From Hypericum androsaemum (taxonomy: Eukaryota > Streptophyta > Magnoliopsida > Malpighiales > Hypericaceae): a stretch of DNA of 64,000 nucleotides. The first letter of the stretch is position 1. Every line of letters starts with the position of its first letter. Positions 47,629 through 58,700 of this stretch are shown piece by piece. The stretch covers positions 16,715,619 through 16,779,618 of the forward strand of contig OZ023182.1 of the NCBI GenBank assembly GCA_963995505.1, read 5' to 3'. Both the position numbers and the translations under genes were made by a program. The notes below the pieces were generated by a model. It was not told the origin of the DNA. It saw only the letters and a list, made by a program, of their open reading frames with translations, and ran no database searches.

Positions 47629-49349
47629 TTACTGGTACCGCCATTGCGGCTGGCTCTGATCGTTCGCCTGGTGGTGGAATTTTGGTGGTTGATAAGCAGT
47701 TTGCGGTGACATTGCAGCCTGAGTTGGATGCACGGGATGCTCTCCTTGCTGCGACAACTCTGGAGGCTTCTGCAAAATTTTCAAGATTCACGGTAAAAGA
47801 TTGCAGAGCGCAAATTTTACTTGGTGGGTTAGCATGGTTACCTGAGAAGCAGCCGTGAGTTGTGCTTGGGCATCGGCCACCTGAGCTAGGAACGTAAGAT
47901 TCTCCTGTAACTGGTTTTGAAGCCTGATGAGCAATAGCTGAATGCATCAGCATAAGACTAAAAGCAATGCCGTCTGCACTATCTTTTCTACTGAAAGATT
48001 AAAGTTTTCGCGGTGAAAAGAGCCGAAAGGCCATGAATCAGGAAAGCCGAACTGGAAATCAAAGAACCAACATAGGAGCTTCTCCCATTTCCAGATAGAT
48101 GCAGTTGCACCAGAAGGTGAAGTTAATTATTGGGAATTTTCTCAATCAAACTAGAATTGTAGCAAGTCATTAACAGATAGACCTCAGGTTCCTATGGACA
48201 CCATGGACCCATTAGTATGTCAGTTCATCATTCTAATAACCTTGTACCAGAGCAAGACAACGACCAACGAAGAATTTGGATGTTGTCGCAAAGGGATTTC
48301 ACTTGGCAACTGCTTTGCTAAAATCGAAGGAAATTTGCAGAGGGAGCCAACTTATAGGAGGTGTTGATAATGCCAAGATATTGGGAATACGTGGATGATA
48401 GTAACACATAAAAGACGGCCTACACATATTACTTACAATGGTTGAACAGTTCCAATGTGAAGTCAATCTTAAAGTTCTCACTCAAAACCAAATAGCAAAT
48501 CCGATGCTAAAGAGCAATCGGATAGTAAATCGTTTCAGGTACTCACATTACACATTCAGAAAACTTCCCCATGTTTTGATTCTCCATTATGGCTACGATC
48601 AGCCGCTTGTTCTCGTCCAAGTACTGCACAAAGCATGGAAACCATTAGCAATTAGCGATTCGGACACTTGTCCATGTCTCCCCATCATATTGAAGATCTT
48701 CAAAATTGATCAAGATGATGATTAAATTGTACTACAGATGATCTTCATGTCCAAAGTGACGCATTTCCTGCATCATCCAAAACACCTGGGGTCCGAAAAC
48801 TCACTCAAAAGAACAGCCTACCATACATTCCAAGTATTATCTCTTTACAAAGCTACAACCAAAGCACATCGAACTTCCCAATGCATAAGACACAGAACAA
48901 GAAGACCTCCAAAATGGAACAAAGAACAAAGACAAACAAAGATTCAACTTTTTGCCACCCAAAAAAAAAAAGAGAGAGAAAAAGGCGGAAACAATTGAAA
49001 AAACAAACGAAACAAAAAGATCGGAGCTTGCAGAGAGACACAGAACAAGAAGAGAATGTATCATCTAAAACAGAGCTTACCGATGCATGCAACACAAGAA
49101 ACAAGAAACCCACGTCCTAAAATACTTGCAACGAAAAGGGCATCCAAGAAAAGAAAAGAAAAAGATTCAAGTATATACATAAACGAAAAAGGCATACACA
49201 TTGGAAACTAAAGAGAGGAGCCGTCCCTAAATAAGACCCGACAGTGTCAAACTCCGAAGAGAGAGAAATACCTTCTGTATTTGCTCAGTGGTGATGTTCA
49301 ATGCGGGTTGGCTGCTGTTGGGCCGCACTGGTGGTGTTGGTGCCTGCAT
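47629..49349 (-). CDS. short GRF-interacting factor-like protein (SSXT domain)
   Basis: Four exons on the minus strand: 49349-49272, 48623-48552, 47937-47842 and 47769-47629. The sum is 387 nt (128 aa) and all introns are GT-AG. Residues 15-80 are the SSXT/SNH domain: PALNITTEQIQKYLDENKRL, IVAIMENQNMGKFSEC, then LQNQLQENLTFLAQVADAQA. GIF proteins (ANGUSTIFOLIA3 and kin) are transcriptional co-activators that bind GRF transcription factors through this domain and recruit SWI/SNF remodellers to drive leaf and organ cell proliferation. Known GIFs are about 200 aa with a long Gln/Gly-rich C-terminus. Here the tail is only about 46 residues (AMSPQTAYQPPKFHHQANDQ) and ends QWRYQ. The start of exon 3 (LLLIRLQ) differs from the usual AQYQAQLQ. 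The start is the family MQ-type N-terminus (MQAPTPPVRPNSSQ). Confidence 0.85.
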
Positions 49350-50100
49350 TTTTTTTTGTGGGGGGTCTTTCTTGAACCTTTCTTTCTTACTTTGTATTCT
49401 TTCTCTTGCAAGAAGATTAATATGGAAAACAAAACCCTAACTGTGTTATAAGAGAATGGCAGAGGAAGAGTGAGGGGGAAGGTGGTCGTACGGAGTGATG
49501 ACACTTAATAGTTTTTCCGACAGGAGAGTGTAATGACACTTATAAGTGTGTGCTCAAGAGAGTCTCTACCAAGAGTAGATGTTCCAGCGATAACCCGAAA
49601 TTAGCGTTGGACAACGCTTAATTTTGAACATCGAAGTGCCAATACTTTAGAAAGTGAAAGTAAAAGAGATAAAACAGAGAGATGGCGGTGTTTGCTATGT
49701 CACTACTAGGACTCTTTTGGAAAAAAAATTTATTTCTTATTTTGTGTCGGGATAAAAACCACTTAATACTTTGTATTTGTGCACAATGTACAATCAACAC
49801 CTTTGAATTCGAAAATAGTCCAATTATACCATCAAAGAAAAAAATAGTCCAATTAGTGTTTCATAATTTTCGAAACAATAGTATTAAGATTTTTTTTTGA
49901 GGATTAAGAGTATTAAGATATTAGAACTAGCTTTTTTAAGAATATTAAGATATTAGAACTAGCTCTTTGTGGCCAATAATACGTCTACATATTATGCGAT
50001 AAATTTGACAAGTGTGCATAGGGAGATTTTTTTGACCCGGATTGGGCACGGAATTCACTTATTCCGTTCCCTCCGAAAGAGGGACAAAAGAGTCAAATAC
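49350..50100. other. GIF promoter side and intergenic
   Basis: AT-rich, with no gene recognised. A direct repeat around AAGATATTAGAACTAGCT occurs at about 49915 and 49950. Confidence 0.55.
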
Positions 50101-50109
50101 GTTGGAACC

Positions 50110-50355
50110 ATTGTTTTCAAAAATGACACGGTGAGCGACCCGCTCTGCTCTTTGGATCGCAGGTCAACCGGCCTGGCTGGTTGGATCATCGGTCGGGTCT
50201 GAAGTTCAAAAATCTGAACGAATTATTCGGTCCGACCAAATTTTGGGTGGTTCGTAAAGTAAGCGTCTTACCATGATTTTTGGGAACGTTAAACTATCTG
50301 ATTCGTGGTTCGATCGATCGGACCACTAGTCGGATTGTATTTTTTAAAACTATGG
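50110..50355. mobile_element. hAT-like MITE (246 bp)
   Basis: TTGGAACC is repeated at 50102-50109 and 50356-50363 (8 bp). The ends are imperfectly inverted: ATTGTTTTCAAAAAT on the left and CCATAGTTTTAAAAAAT read from the right. Confidence 0.65.
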
Positions 50356-50529
50356 TTGGAACCACAATACGGACCCCCCATGTGTCATGCCATTTAATGC
50401 GCGTGTGCGTTGGAACCACAAAAAGAAAACTACATGTGTCATTACATTTAATGCGCGTGTCAGCGCATTCAATGCGCATGTCAATGCATTAAATAATTAT
50501 TTTTTATTACAAATATTATTAAATATTAA

Positions 50530-50895
50530 CTAGATATGTCATTTTATTGTAAGTGAACATGTCATTTTATCCTAAACAGAATTGTCATTTTATAGTAATC
50601 GGCGTGCCATATATTCGTAACCGCGTATGCCATTTGGTCATAACCTGGTCTGCCATTTTATTATAACCGTGCATGTCATTTTAACATATTTGGGCATGTT
50701 ATTTTATCGTAACCAGGTCTGTCATTTGGTCATAACTGAACATGTCATTTTATCATAAACGGACTTGCCATTTAGTCATAACCAAGTATGTCATTTTATC
50801 GTAACAAGGACTGCCATTTGAACATAACCGAGAATATCATTTTATCGTCACCGGAACTGCCATTTAGTCATTACCGGGCATATCATTTTGGACAT
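50530..50895 (+). repeat. ~24-bp minisatellite, locus 1
   Basis: About 15 decayed copies of CATGTCATTTTATCGTAACC with a few variable bases between them. The same family is at 61527-61820. Confidence 0.85.
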
Positions 50896-50899
50896 ACAT

Positions 50900-51400
50900 C
50901 ACGAACAAAAATAAAAACAAGAACAAACGATTTAACTATCCACTAAATCTAACTTTACACACTTGAAAAACTCATTTGGGGGGGAGTGTGTGTGTGTGTG
51001 TGAGGGAGAACAAGGGAAATGATAAAGAGGAAAAAGAAGGAAACTTCTTCTTCGCCGGCGTCGATACCGTTGGAAAAGAGAAAAGAAAAAAGGGAGTGAG
51101 CTAGGAAAGAGAAAGAAGAGATAGTAAGCCAAAAGACAAAAATACCCCTATATAATTACAACCGTCAGAAACTCGTCTAATCATCAAAATCAATGGACTA
51201 AAATAAATCTTGTACGGTACATGAACCCTCTCTCTCCGTACCAATCCGCCTCCGACTTTTTTAGTAAACATTTTCTAAATTAAGAAATTAGTAATTTTAT
51301 TTTTCAAAAAAAAATAGTAATTTACTAAATGAATAGACTTTTACTGTTTCCAATATTCTGTTTTTGTTTCTTTGAAAATTGGAAATCATCAATCCAGCGG
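50900..51400. other. spacer before the 72-aa protein gene
   Basis: A GT microsatellite lies at about 50987-51002. There is no gene. The right part is presumably promoter of the small membrane protein gene. Confidence 0.5.
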
Positions 51401-51488
51401 CGGTAACCAGACAGAACGGTGCGTAGAAACCCCAATTGGACCCGGCAGAAAAAGAAGGCAACCCGAGAGAGAGGAGACAGAGAGAGAG

Positions 51489-53200
51489 ATGGGGTACGTT
51501 CTGAGAGTGAGATTGGCGTCGTTCTTCGCGGGGGCAGCGACGGCGTCGTTTGGAGGGATGTACGTACTCTACAACGACTACAAGCGGGCCCACCAATCCA
51601 TCTCTCAACAGGTACCCTAAACCTACGCCCATTCCAATTCGCATTTGACTTTCAGTTTCTTAGGGGGAAGGGTTTATTAATGAATTTAAAGCTTTGGGTT
51701 TCTCTTTGTCTGTAGAGAATTTGAGTGAAGCAAGTTTTGAGGCTTGTATTAGTTGATTCGCAATCTGGTTGAAATTAGCTTATTTAAGGGGGAAGAAGGT
51801 ATGCAACAGAGTTGGTGTTGCCCCGTATCGAAAATTCGCTTTGAAATGCCTAGTTTTGGGGATTGATCAGAGGACCAACTAAATGTTGTTCAATTCGTCC
51901 GCTCCGTTTAGTATTTTTGTACCGCTGCATATGCGCATTGCCCATTGTTATTGCTTTGATTCTGTAAAGACGCCGACTTGGTGAAGGGCAATGATGTGGT
52001 GTGGGTTGCAAGCCTTGGCTCCTTCTGTCATTTGTGAATTGGTGGCTCAGCCTCCAGTGTTTTGCTGCTGGCTTATTGGTTTTTACTGTTTCCACAATGT
52101 GGCCTTTTGAACTTCGTTGCTCGTTTGTTGCGTTACCGCATTGGGAAGTGTATTGTTTTCCCCAACTCCTAGATTCCTTAAAAAATAACTAACTTTGTAC
52201 CTTGTGCCTTACTCCTGGTATTGCCAACAATTGTTAGTTGTAGAATCTGATTTTCTGCAGGGAAATCAGCAAGTCTTTGTTTCAGATGATGATAATCAGT
52301 TCCACTCTTTGAATTTGCTCTGCCAGAATTTGGATTGAATAAAAATTTGGGCTGTCTTTTTTTTCTGCTTTATATACCGTGGGATGCTGCTTTGTTTACT
52401 TTTTTGTATCCTTCCTTTGCTTCTTTCTTCTTTCAAAGTGACAGAAACCCACAATTAAACAAATAGGACCTGTTCATCCATCAGACAAATTGCCCTTTGG
52501 TTTCAGGCTATGCCCTCATTTGTGCTGCTTTTCCCCGTAATGGAAGTCTTCATTTAGCATTGCTGAATGATCTCGAGGTGTTTCGCTTTATATCAAAATC
52601 ATTCTTTTCTTATGCTCATTATGGTTACCTTCTTGTTGCGATAAACTTGACATTTTTTTCTAAGGAGGATGGATCTCAAATGTGAACTTACATGAGCGAA
52701 TCCATTCATATTCTCTGACAATGTAATCAATTTTGGGTCTATGTTTCTTGTAAGAGTCCAAGATGCTCATTGTGCTTACCTGAAAAACCCACCTGTATTT
52801 TAATAAGTACTCTTGATGTGAAGAGAAAGAAACACACTATGAAGCTAGTTTAAATTTTTCCTAGTGTTACCTTGTGGTGCTACTGCAGACGAGACATGAC
52901 AAAGAACGAGATTAATTGGCTGGTATCAGCTATAGCAGTTTCTTGAATGGATGACAATCCTCGTTTAAAAAGTTTAAATTTTCTGAAAGTAATAAAGACA
53001 GATTTGGCATTTTCAGACCCACAAGTTGTTTGGTTTATATTTGAAACTCATGATCTGGGGACGGATTTTTCCGCTCAGTAAATGGTTACTTCTGATTTGT
53101 TTAGGTGAAAGGCGTAGCAGAGTCGCTCAAGAGACGAATCTCTGCCCTGGAAGAACTGAAACAAAGTGAAGTTATCCGACCTGTGGAGGCAACCGACTAG
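51489..53200 (+). CDS. small single-helix membrane protein, unknown function
   Basis: Two exons, 51489-51611 and 53105-53200, separated by a GT-AG intron of about 1.5 kb. Together they give 72 aa. Residues 10-29 (LASFFAGAATASFGGMYVLY) form one hydrophobic helix with small-residue spacing (GAATASFGG). The rest (YKRAHQSISQQVKGVAESLK, then RRISALEELKQ) is an amphipathic, probably coiled helix. It resembles short conserved plant proteins of organelle or ER membranes, but I cannot name a family. The ATG follows a GA-rich leader (AGAGAGAGATGGGG). The frame is kept exactly across the splice and the two halves fit one small protein, which makes a chance pairing unlikely. Confidence 0.8.
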
Positions 53201-55484
53201 GTGCCTCAGATGCATTTTGCAACTTTCCCCGGTAGAGTACCAGGCGTGATCTGTAATGATCCGAATGTTTCTTCGTAGCAAGTCCTCGGATGAGAAATAA
53301 TTCGACATGAAAGCTGCATGTATGGTGTGTTAAATTTTGGCAAAATGCACCCTTGGAGAGAGCAGAGTGTAATGTCTCACATTGTACTGTCGTCTAACTG
53401 GATTCGTTCCAGCGAGAAAACTTGGTAATACTTTGACATGAGTGTTGGTAGTTGCTCAACCTATAACTGGAGATTTGCTTATTGATTTAAATGAGACATG
53501 TCTCCTTCGGTGTTCTATCACCACCCTCTTAGATCTCCTCAGTTCTCTCGATTAGAAGACGATCGATCTAGCTCCGCTAGGAAGGAAAAGTAAGCCCCAC
53601 CATTGGGCAAACAGATGAGATGCAACAGTATTACATATTTGCTTTGTTGCTACATTTGCTTGGTTTTATCAAGCAAGTACAGAAACCAGTAAGGCAAACA
53701 GATGATATATAATATATAACAGTCTTACATATTTGTTTGAAATTATTTTTTTTTAACTCTCGAACTTTGATTAATTAGTTTTGTGGATGTCCGGATAGCG
53801 TGAATCGATTTTAGTCTTTAAAAGCAATTAAAGATGGAGTGGATTGATGATGAGACCAAGTATCTCAGGAGGTCCACCAAAACATGGGCAGTAAGTAGCA
53901 TATGGCGAGAGCAGAGGAAATAAGATAAGTACGATAGGGGCCTTTCTTTTCAATTTTCTTCAATTCGGTCCATTTATAATGTACGTTGATATTTTATTCG
54001 AAGGTGTCCCCTAGAGGGTGGCAGCTGGAAAGTCTCAGAAAGCAAACAAGATTGGGTCCCTAAATTCCCATCGCTTCCTTGTTCCCTTCCTAGAGACATG
54101 CGGGTGAATTATACCACCCAGTATTGGATTTACTAAGTCGATTAATCTAGTTTCGAGTCAGGTTGAATTTTTGAAAGATGCCAAAATTTTCTCAACTAAT
54201 ATTTAACGTTGCATACTCAAAGACTCAAACTTGAGAACTGATAAAACTAGAACAACACTATTGTCAATTAATCTAAGTGTTTCCGGGTTTCGCATGCATA
54301 AGCGGGGGAGAAGTAAATCACAAAACCGACAAGACCAAAAATGTCAAACTAGGATGCCATTTTCAAATGAATCTCAAGAGTAAACCTAAATTCAGAAGTG
54401 ATCTAACATTCGTTGAGGTCTATATACGTATCCTAAATGAATCTTAACCCCCTCCTCCTTCCACACACACACATAAAAATCTCTCATATGGATATATAAC
54501 ACTTCTTTGAATATGTAAAACATTTGAAATGTTAAATACTGTGTGTCATTTTAGTACATGTTGATCCGGCACATAAAAAAGAACTCAATTTTTTTTATTT
54601 TAAGTTAAACATGTCATTAAAAAATTGACTCGCATTGATCTTGTTTGACTATAAAAGATAAAATCAACGGTTTAAAAGTATAGGACCCAACGGGATAAGT
54701 AAAAAATGCGAATATTTTGAATCGTTTTCTAAAAGATATTCATATGAGCTCTATCAATTTTACCCAAATAAAGGCTGTAACTCTTTTATAAGTAAGGGCT
54801 CTAATTCCATACGTCAGTCCTTTTTCATACGCATACGGTAGTTGTTACTTGTTAGTGATTAGCAGTTTTTAGGTATGAGTTAGTGACTTTTGGTATAATC
54901 TCTAATATTTTGAGTATAAATTGTTGGCCTTTATTTTATGGATAATTTTTCTAATTATATTTTTTAAATTTGTGAGACTTGAGCCAAGAATTTTTCAAGT
55001 AAATCAAAGTTTAGTTTGACAAACTCATAAAAAAAATAGATAAAGTAAGAGATTCCACTTTCAAAAAAGAAATAAACAGAGAAAGGAAAAGAAGTCGGGA
55101 GGTTCTTAGCTGGAGAATGTCGGGCAAATAATAACGACTCACGAGTACTTGCATTCCCTATATGTAAGCCACATATTTATGTTAGAAAAAGGGTTTCAAC
55201 ACAAGAGAAACAATTAATTATGTTATAATCTTCCGAATTAACTTTTTAAAAAAAATTCCTCGATTTTTTTTAAAAAAGAACATCTTAAATAAAGTCGAGA
55301 GTGATTGACTCTAAATATTGACAAATTAAGTATTGCAATTTTGTCAAGCAGGTTAGACGGGTATCAAGTCAAGCGTGGTTTGGCGGTCCGACCATTTGGG
55401 TCCAATCGGTTTCCATAATTAAAGACTGAGTGGTTGGGTAGGGAGATTTTGTGGGCTAATGCACGTGATGGGAACAGACACATT
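53201..55484. other. intergenic, AT-rich
   Basis: After the 3' UTR of the small membrane protein gene no gene was recognised. Confidence 0.55.
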
Positions 55485-55492
55485 GGCCCTCT

Positions 55493-55852
55493 TAGGGGTG
55501 AGCATAGTGACCGAACCAAACCGAACCAGAAAAAACTGGACCGAACTGGAACCGAATTTTTAGGAATATCGTAAACCGGACCGGACTGGATTCTACTCCA
55601 GTTCAAACCGGAACCGAACCAGATATTTTGGTTTGATCTAAAACCGGACCGGATTGGAAAAAAATACACAAAGAATGAGTTCCAGACCGGACGAAACCTG
55701 GATTTGGACCGGACCGGACTGGACCGAAAACCAAATTTTTAAATATAATGTGAACCGGACCAGACCATTTTTCTTTTTGGTCTGGTCCGGTCTGGTTTTT
55801 TCGGTCCAATTTGGTTCAGTTTGACGGTTTCCGGTCCATTTGCTCACCCCTA
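55493..55852. mobile_element. hAT MITE (360 bp) with 8-bp target duplication
   Basis: GGCCCTCT is repeated exactly at 55485-55492 and 55853-55860. The element starts TAGGGGTGAGCA and ends TGCTCACCCCTA, a perfect 12-bp terminal inverted repeat. The interior is a long imperfect hairpin of GAACCGGACC / GGTCCGGTTC motifs. Confidence 0.93.
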
Positions 55853-55860
55853 GGCCCTCT

Positions 55861-56425
55861 GCAACTTACCCTCTACCACATAGATCTTTTTATTTATTTT
55901 TTTCGTTTTTTATTTTTTATATAATTAAAATGTATTAATGATAATATTTACAACTTAATTAGAATAGTATTCTCTTTTGCAGAGTTGCGACAATTAGACT
56001 CGTTAAAACTTTACGCAAAAAAATCATGTTAGGAAAAGACCCTATTTTTACATTGATATTGCTGTAGATAATTTCACCCTAAAATACTCTTATATAATTA
56101 CATAACCGATTATGCCAGAGATTCCCATTGCAGAAAAAATAATTGCATTACAAATCTTACAAAACATAATCTCCCTAGTGAGTTGTCCACCCCTTCGACA
56201 TTCTATCAGCAAAGGTATCAAGCAACAAAACATGGTCCTGATTCCCAAATTTACATAACCTATTATGTCTTTTGTCGTGTTTTGTAATTATATTACGATC
56301 ACAAATTTATATTCCGATGTGTTTCCACTCATGCTAGATCTAAGAGCCTTACGATTGGAATTAGTTACATGCTGATATTTCCTTTTTGGTAACTAGTCAT
56401 ACATTGATATTGCCAATTGTCAAAG
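55861..56425. other. intergenic, AT-rich
   Basis: No feature was seen. Confidence 0.5.
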
Positions 56426-56427
56426 AC

Positions 56428-56742
56428 GGGATTTTTTTCTGAAATGGGCAAAAAACATACATATTGATACAATGATTAAATTGATCGATGTATATAATTT
56501 TAGACTAATTCGAGTAGAGATAAATATTGATCGATGAATTTAATCATTATCAATATACTAATAATATATCGATAAATTTAGATCATTTATTATTGGGATA
56601 AATATACAATACAACAATTAAATTTAATATATGTCCAAAAAATAAAAATAAAATAAATTTATTATTTAATTGTGGCATAAGCCTGCCACTTTTTTTACTT
56701 TTTAAATTGGAGGCGCCAAGGCCTTGGGGCGCCTCCATTATA

Positions 56743-56773
<31 letters not shown>

Positions 56774-56898
56774 TTTAATCTCCTGCAGACTCGAGGCGCC
56801 AAGGTGAGAGGGCGCCTTCTTCAGTTTTTTTTATATTATAACTTTTTGCCTATTTAGGGAAAATATGTATGTTTTTTGCCCATTTCAGAAAAAATCCC
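56428..56898. mobile_element. TIR element (471 bp) with GGCGCC motifs
   Basis: The ends GGGATTTTTTTCTGAAATGG...ACATAC (56428-56460) and its inverse (56867-56898) match for 32 bp with about one change. Inside are an AT microsatellite (56739-56764) and three or four GGCGCC-bearing motifs. No exact target duplication was seen. Confidence 0.75.
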
Positions 56899-56899
56899 A

Positions 56900-57385
56900 A
56901 GAGACAGACGTATATTTTTTTCTTTGTGGACAATTTTCGGAGATTATTAGATTATTTATTACAAGTTTATAAGTGTATAAAATCAGTCTACTTAACATCT
57001 TAAAATCGGTCTTTTTTTAATTCTAAAAAAATATTGAAAATTTAAATTTAATATAAAAATTATAATATAATATCAAAATTAATTTAACATATGACACGTG
57101 GTTGGCATAAGACAAATTGAACACAGATTGATTCGTGACTATCCAAATTTACTTGTTAAGGTTGTAAAATGTGGAACTATATTGGGCAAGTAGGTCGTTT
57201 CAATATTCTTAGAATATGTACATCAGCAAATTTCATTCAACCATGTTTGGCCCATTATTATATTATTAAAAAATAAACAAAGGAAAAGCAAAGTTTGGGC
57301 GAGAATTGGTTGTCAGCTAATCCGTGCTCGCGAGCGGGTTAATCGGCCAATTAGCTTTTTTTTATTTATCTATCTATCTAGTTCT
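56900..57385. other. intergenic, AT-rich
   Basis: No gene seen. Confidence 0.5.
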
Positions 57386-57389
57386 ACTT

Positions 57390-57768
57390 GACATAATATT
57401 TTTCGTTAAAATAGATTTTCTCGGATAATAATTTCGTAGTTATCTAAACTGACATTATCTTTAGCAAAATTAAATAAAAATATTATAAAAAAATTTATTT
57501 TTCAAATCTCTATAAATAGAGTCCAATGTTAACAGTATTTAATCGTGTTATTGATAATTAAATTATTTTTGTATTATATAATTTTAATCTAAACAAATGG
57601 AAGTTGATAATATGTGGATAAGAGAAAAATTAATTGTTTATTCTGTGAACTGAGTTCCTGTTATGAGTAAGAAAATATGTAGTTGGGTTGGATTAGGTAT
57701 AGATGAGAGAAAAATTAATAGTTTATTTTGTGACCTGAGTTAGATGGATCACTGATGTGTGGGTAGTC
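57390..57768 (-). mobile_element. MITE, PIF/Harbinger-like (copy B)
   Basis: Read on the minus strand from 57768 it follows copy A (37903 on) for about 170 bp: ATAAACTATTAATTTTTCTC, CATCTATACC and AATCCAACCCAA are shared with small changes. TTA at 57769-57771 fits the same target site. The other end is diverged or lost, so the left limit is approximate. Confidence 0.6.
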
Positions 57769-57774
57769 TTAGCG

Positions 57775-58690
57775 TAAGCTAGGAACCATTAACCAATGTC
57801 TTAAGATAAACCCTAAAAAAGTGCCCTAAGATCCATTTCCTTTTTCCATAATTCTTTTGTTTACTTGTGCATTTTCTCCTCCGTACGCAAATGGCATTAA
57901 TAGTCTTGGGAATAAAAAGGACGGGTAATTGGATTTTTTTGTCAACGCGCTTGTGTCTAGTCACATCTGCTCTTTATTTTCATGGTAATCCTGCTGTTTT
58001 TATCCACGCTCCTCCTTGGGCGTCTGAGCATCACTTACTCTTTTTTACCTCATATTTTATGGATTTATTCAGTGCATTCAGATGAAATATCATAGGTGTC
58101 AACGATCTCTACCATTCCAAATTGACTAAGGAAATACTGAGATTGAAATTTCTATATTTTCTTTTAGATAATCGAATATATACCTCAAACTTCTGGAAAT
58201 ATGGCTTGAGAATATGATACTTCTAGAAATATTATATTTACTCTTTTTTTACTGAAGTTGTGACCCTATACATACTCGTATGCGGGTTATCGACAGATAA
58301 TTAGGAAAAATCCTAAATTTTCATTAATCAAAGCAACCATATATCCTATTTACAAAGAACTAAAGTAAACCTATTACATAAAATTATAATATAACTCAAA
58401 GTCCTAATAATAATAATTCAAAGCTATAGATAATAATTAAACATATTTCTATCTTTATCTCCGTCATCATGACAACCCAATTTGTGGGTTAGGTGTCATG
58501 TGTTTTATGTTTTTCGCTTGTCTACCCGCTTGTGGGTTAGCTTGTGTTCAGCTGTATGTTGCCCTTTGGCTACCTAATATGAAGGTTAGCTCGTGGAGGT
58601 ATTATTATTTTTTGTGTGTTGTCGAACGTTGTTTTTTTTTCTTGCTATAATAATAAGTTCTTGGCCGATTACATTTTTTTTAACAACTAT
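57775..58690. other. intergenic, AT-rich
   Basis: No gene recognised. Confidence 0.5.
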
Positions 58691-58700
58691 GCCTGATGTT

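Noticed and set aside
55364..55847. Overlapping minus-strand frames rich in Gly-Pro-Val-Arg-Ser
   Set aside because: They are translations of the hAT MITE hairpin repeats.
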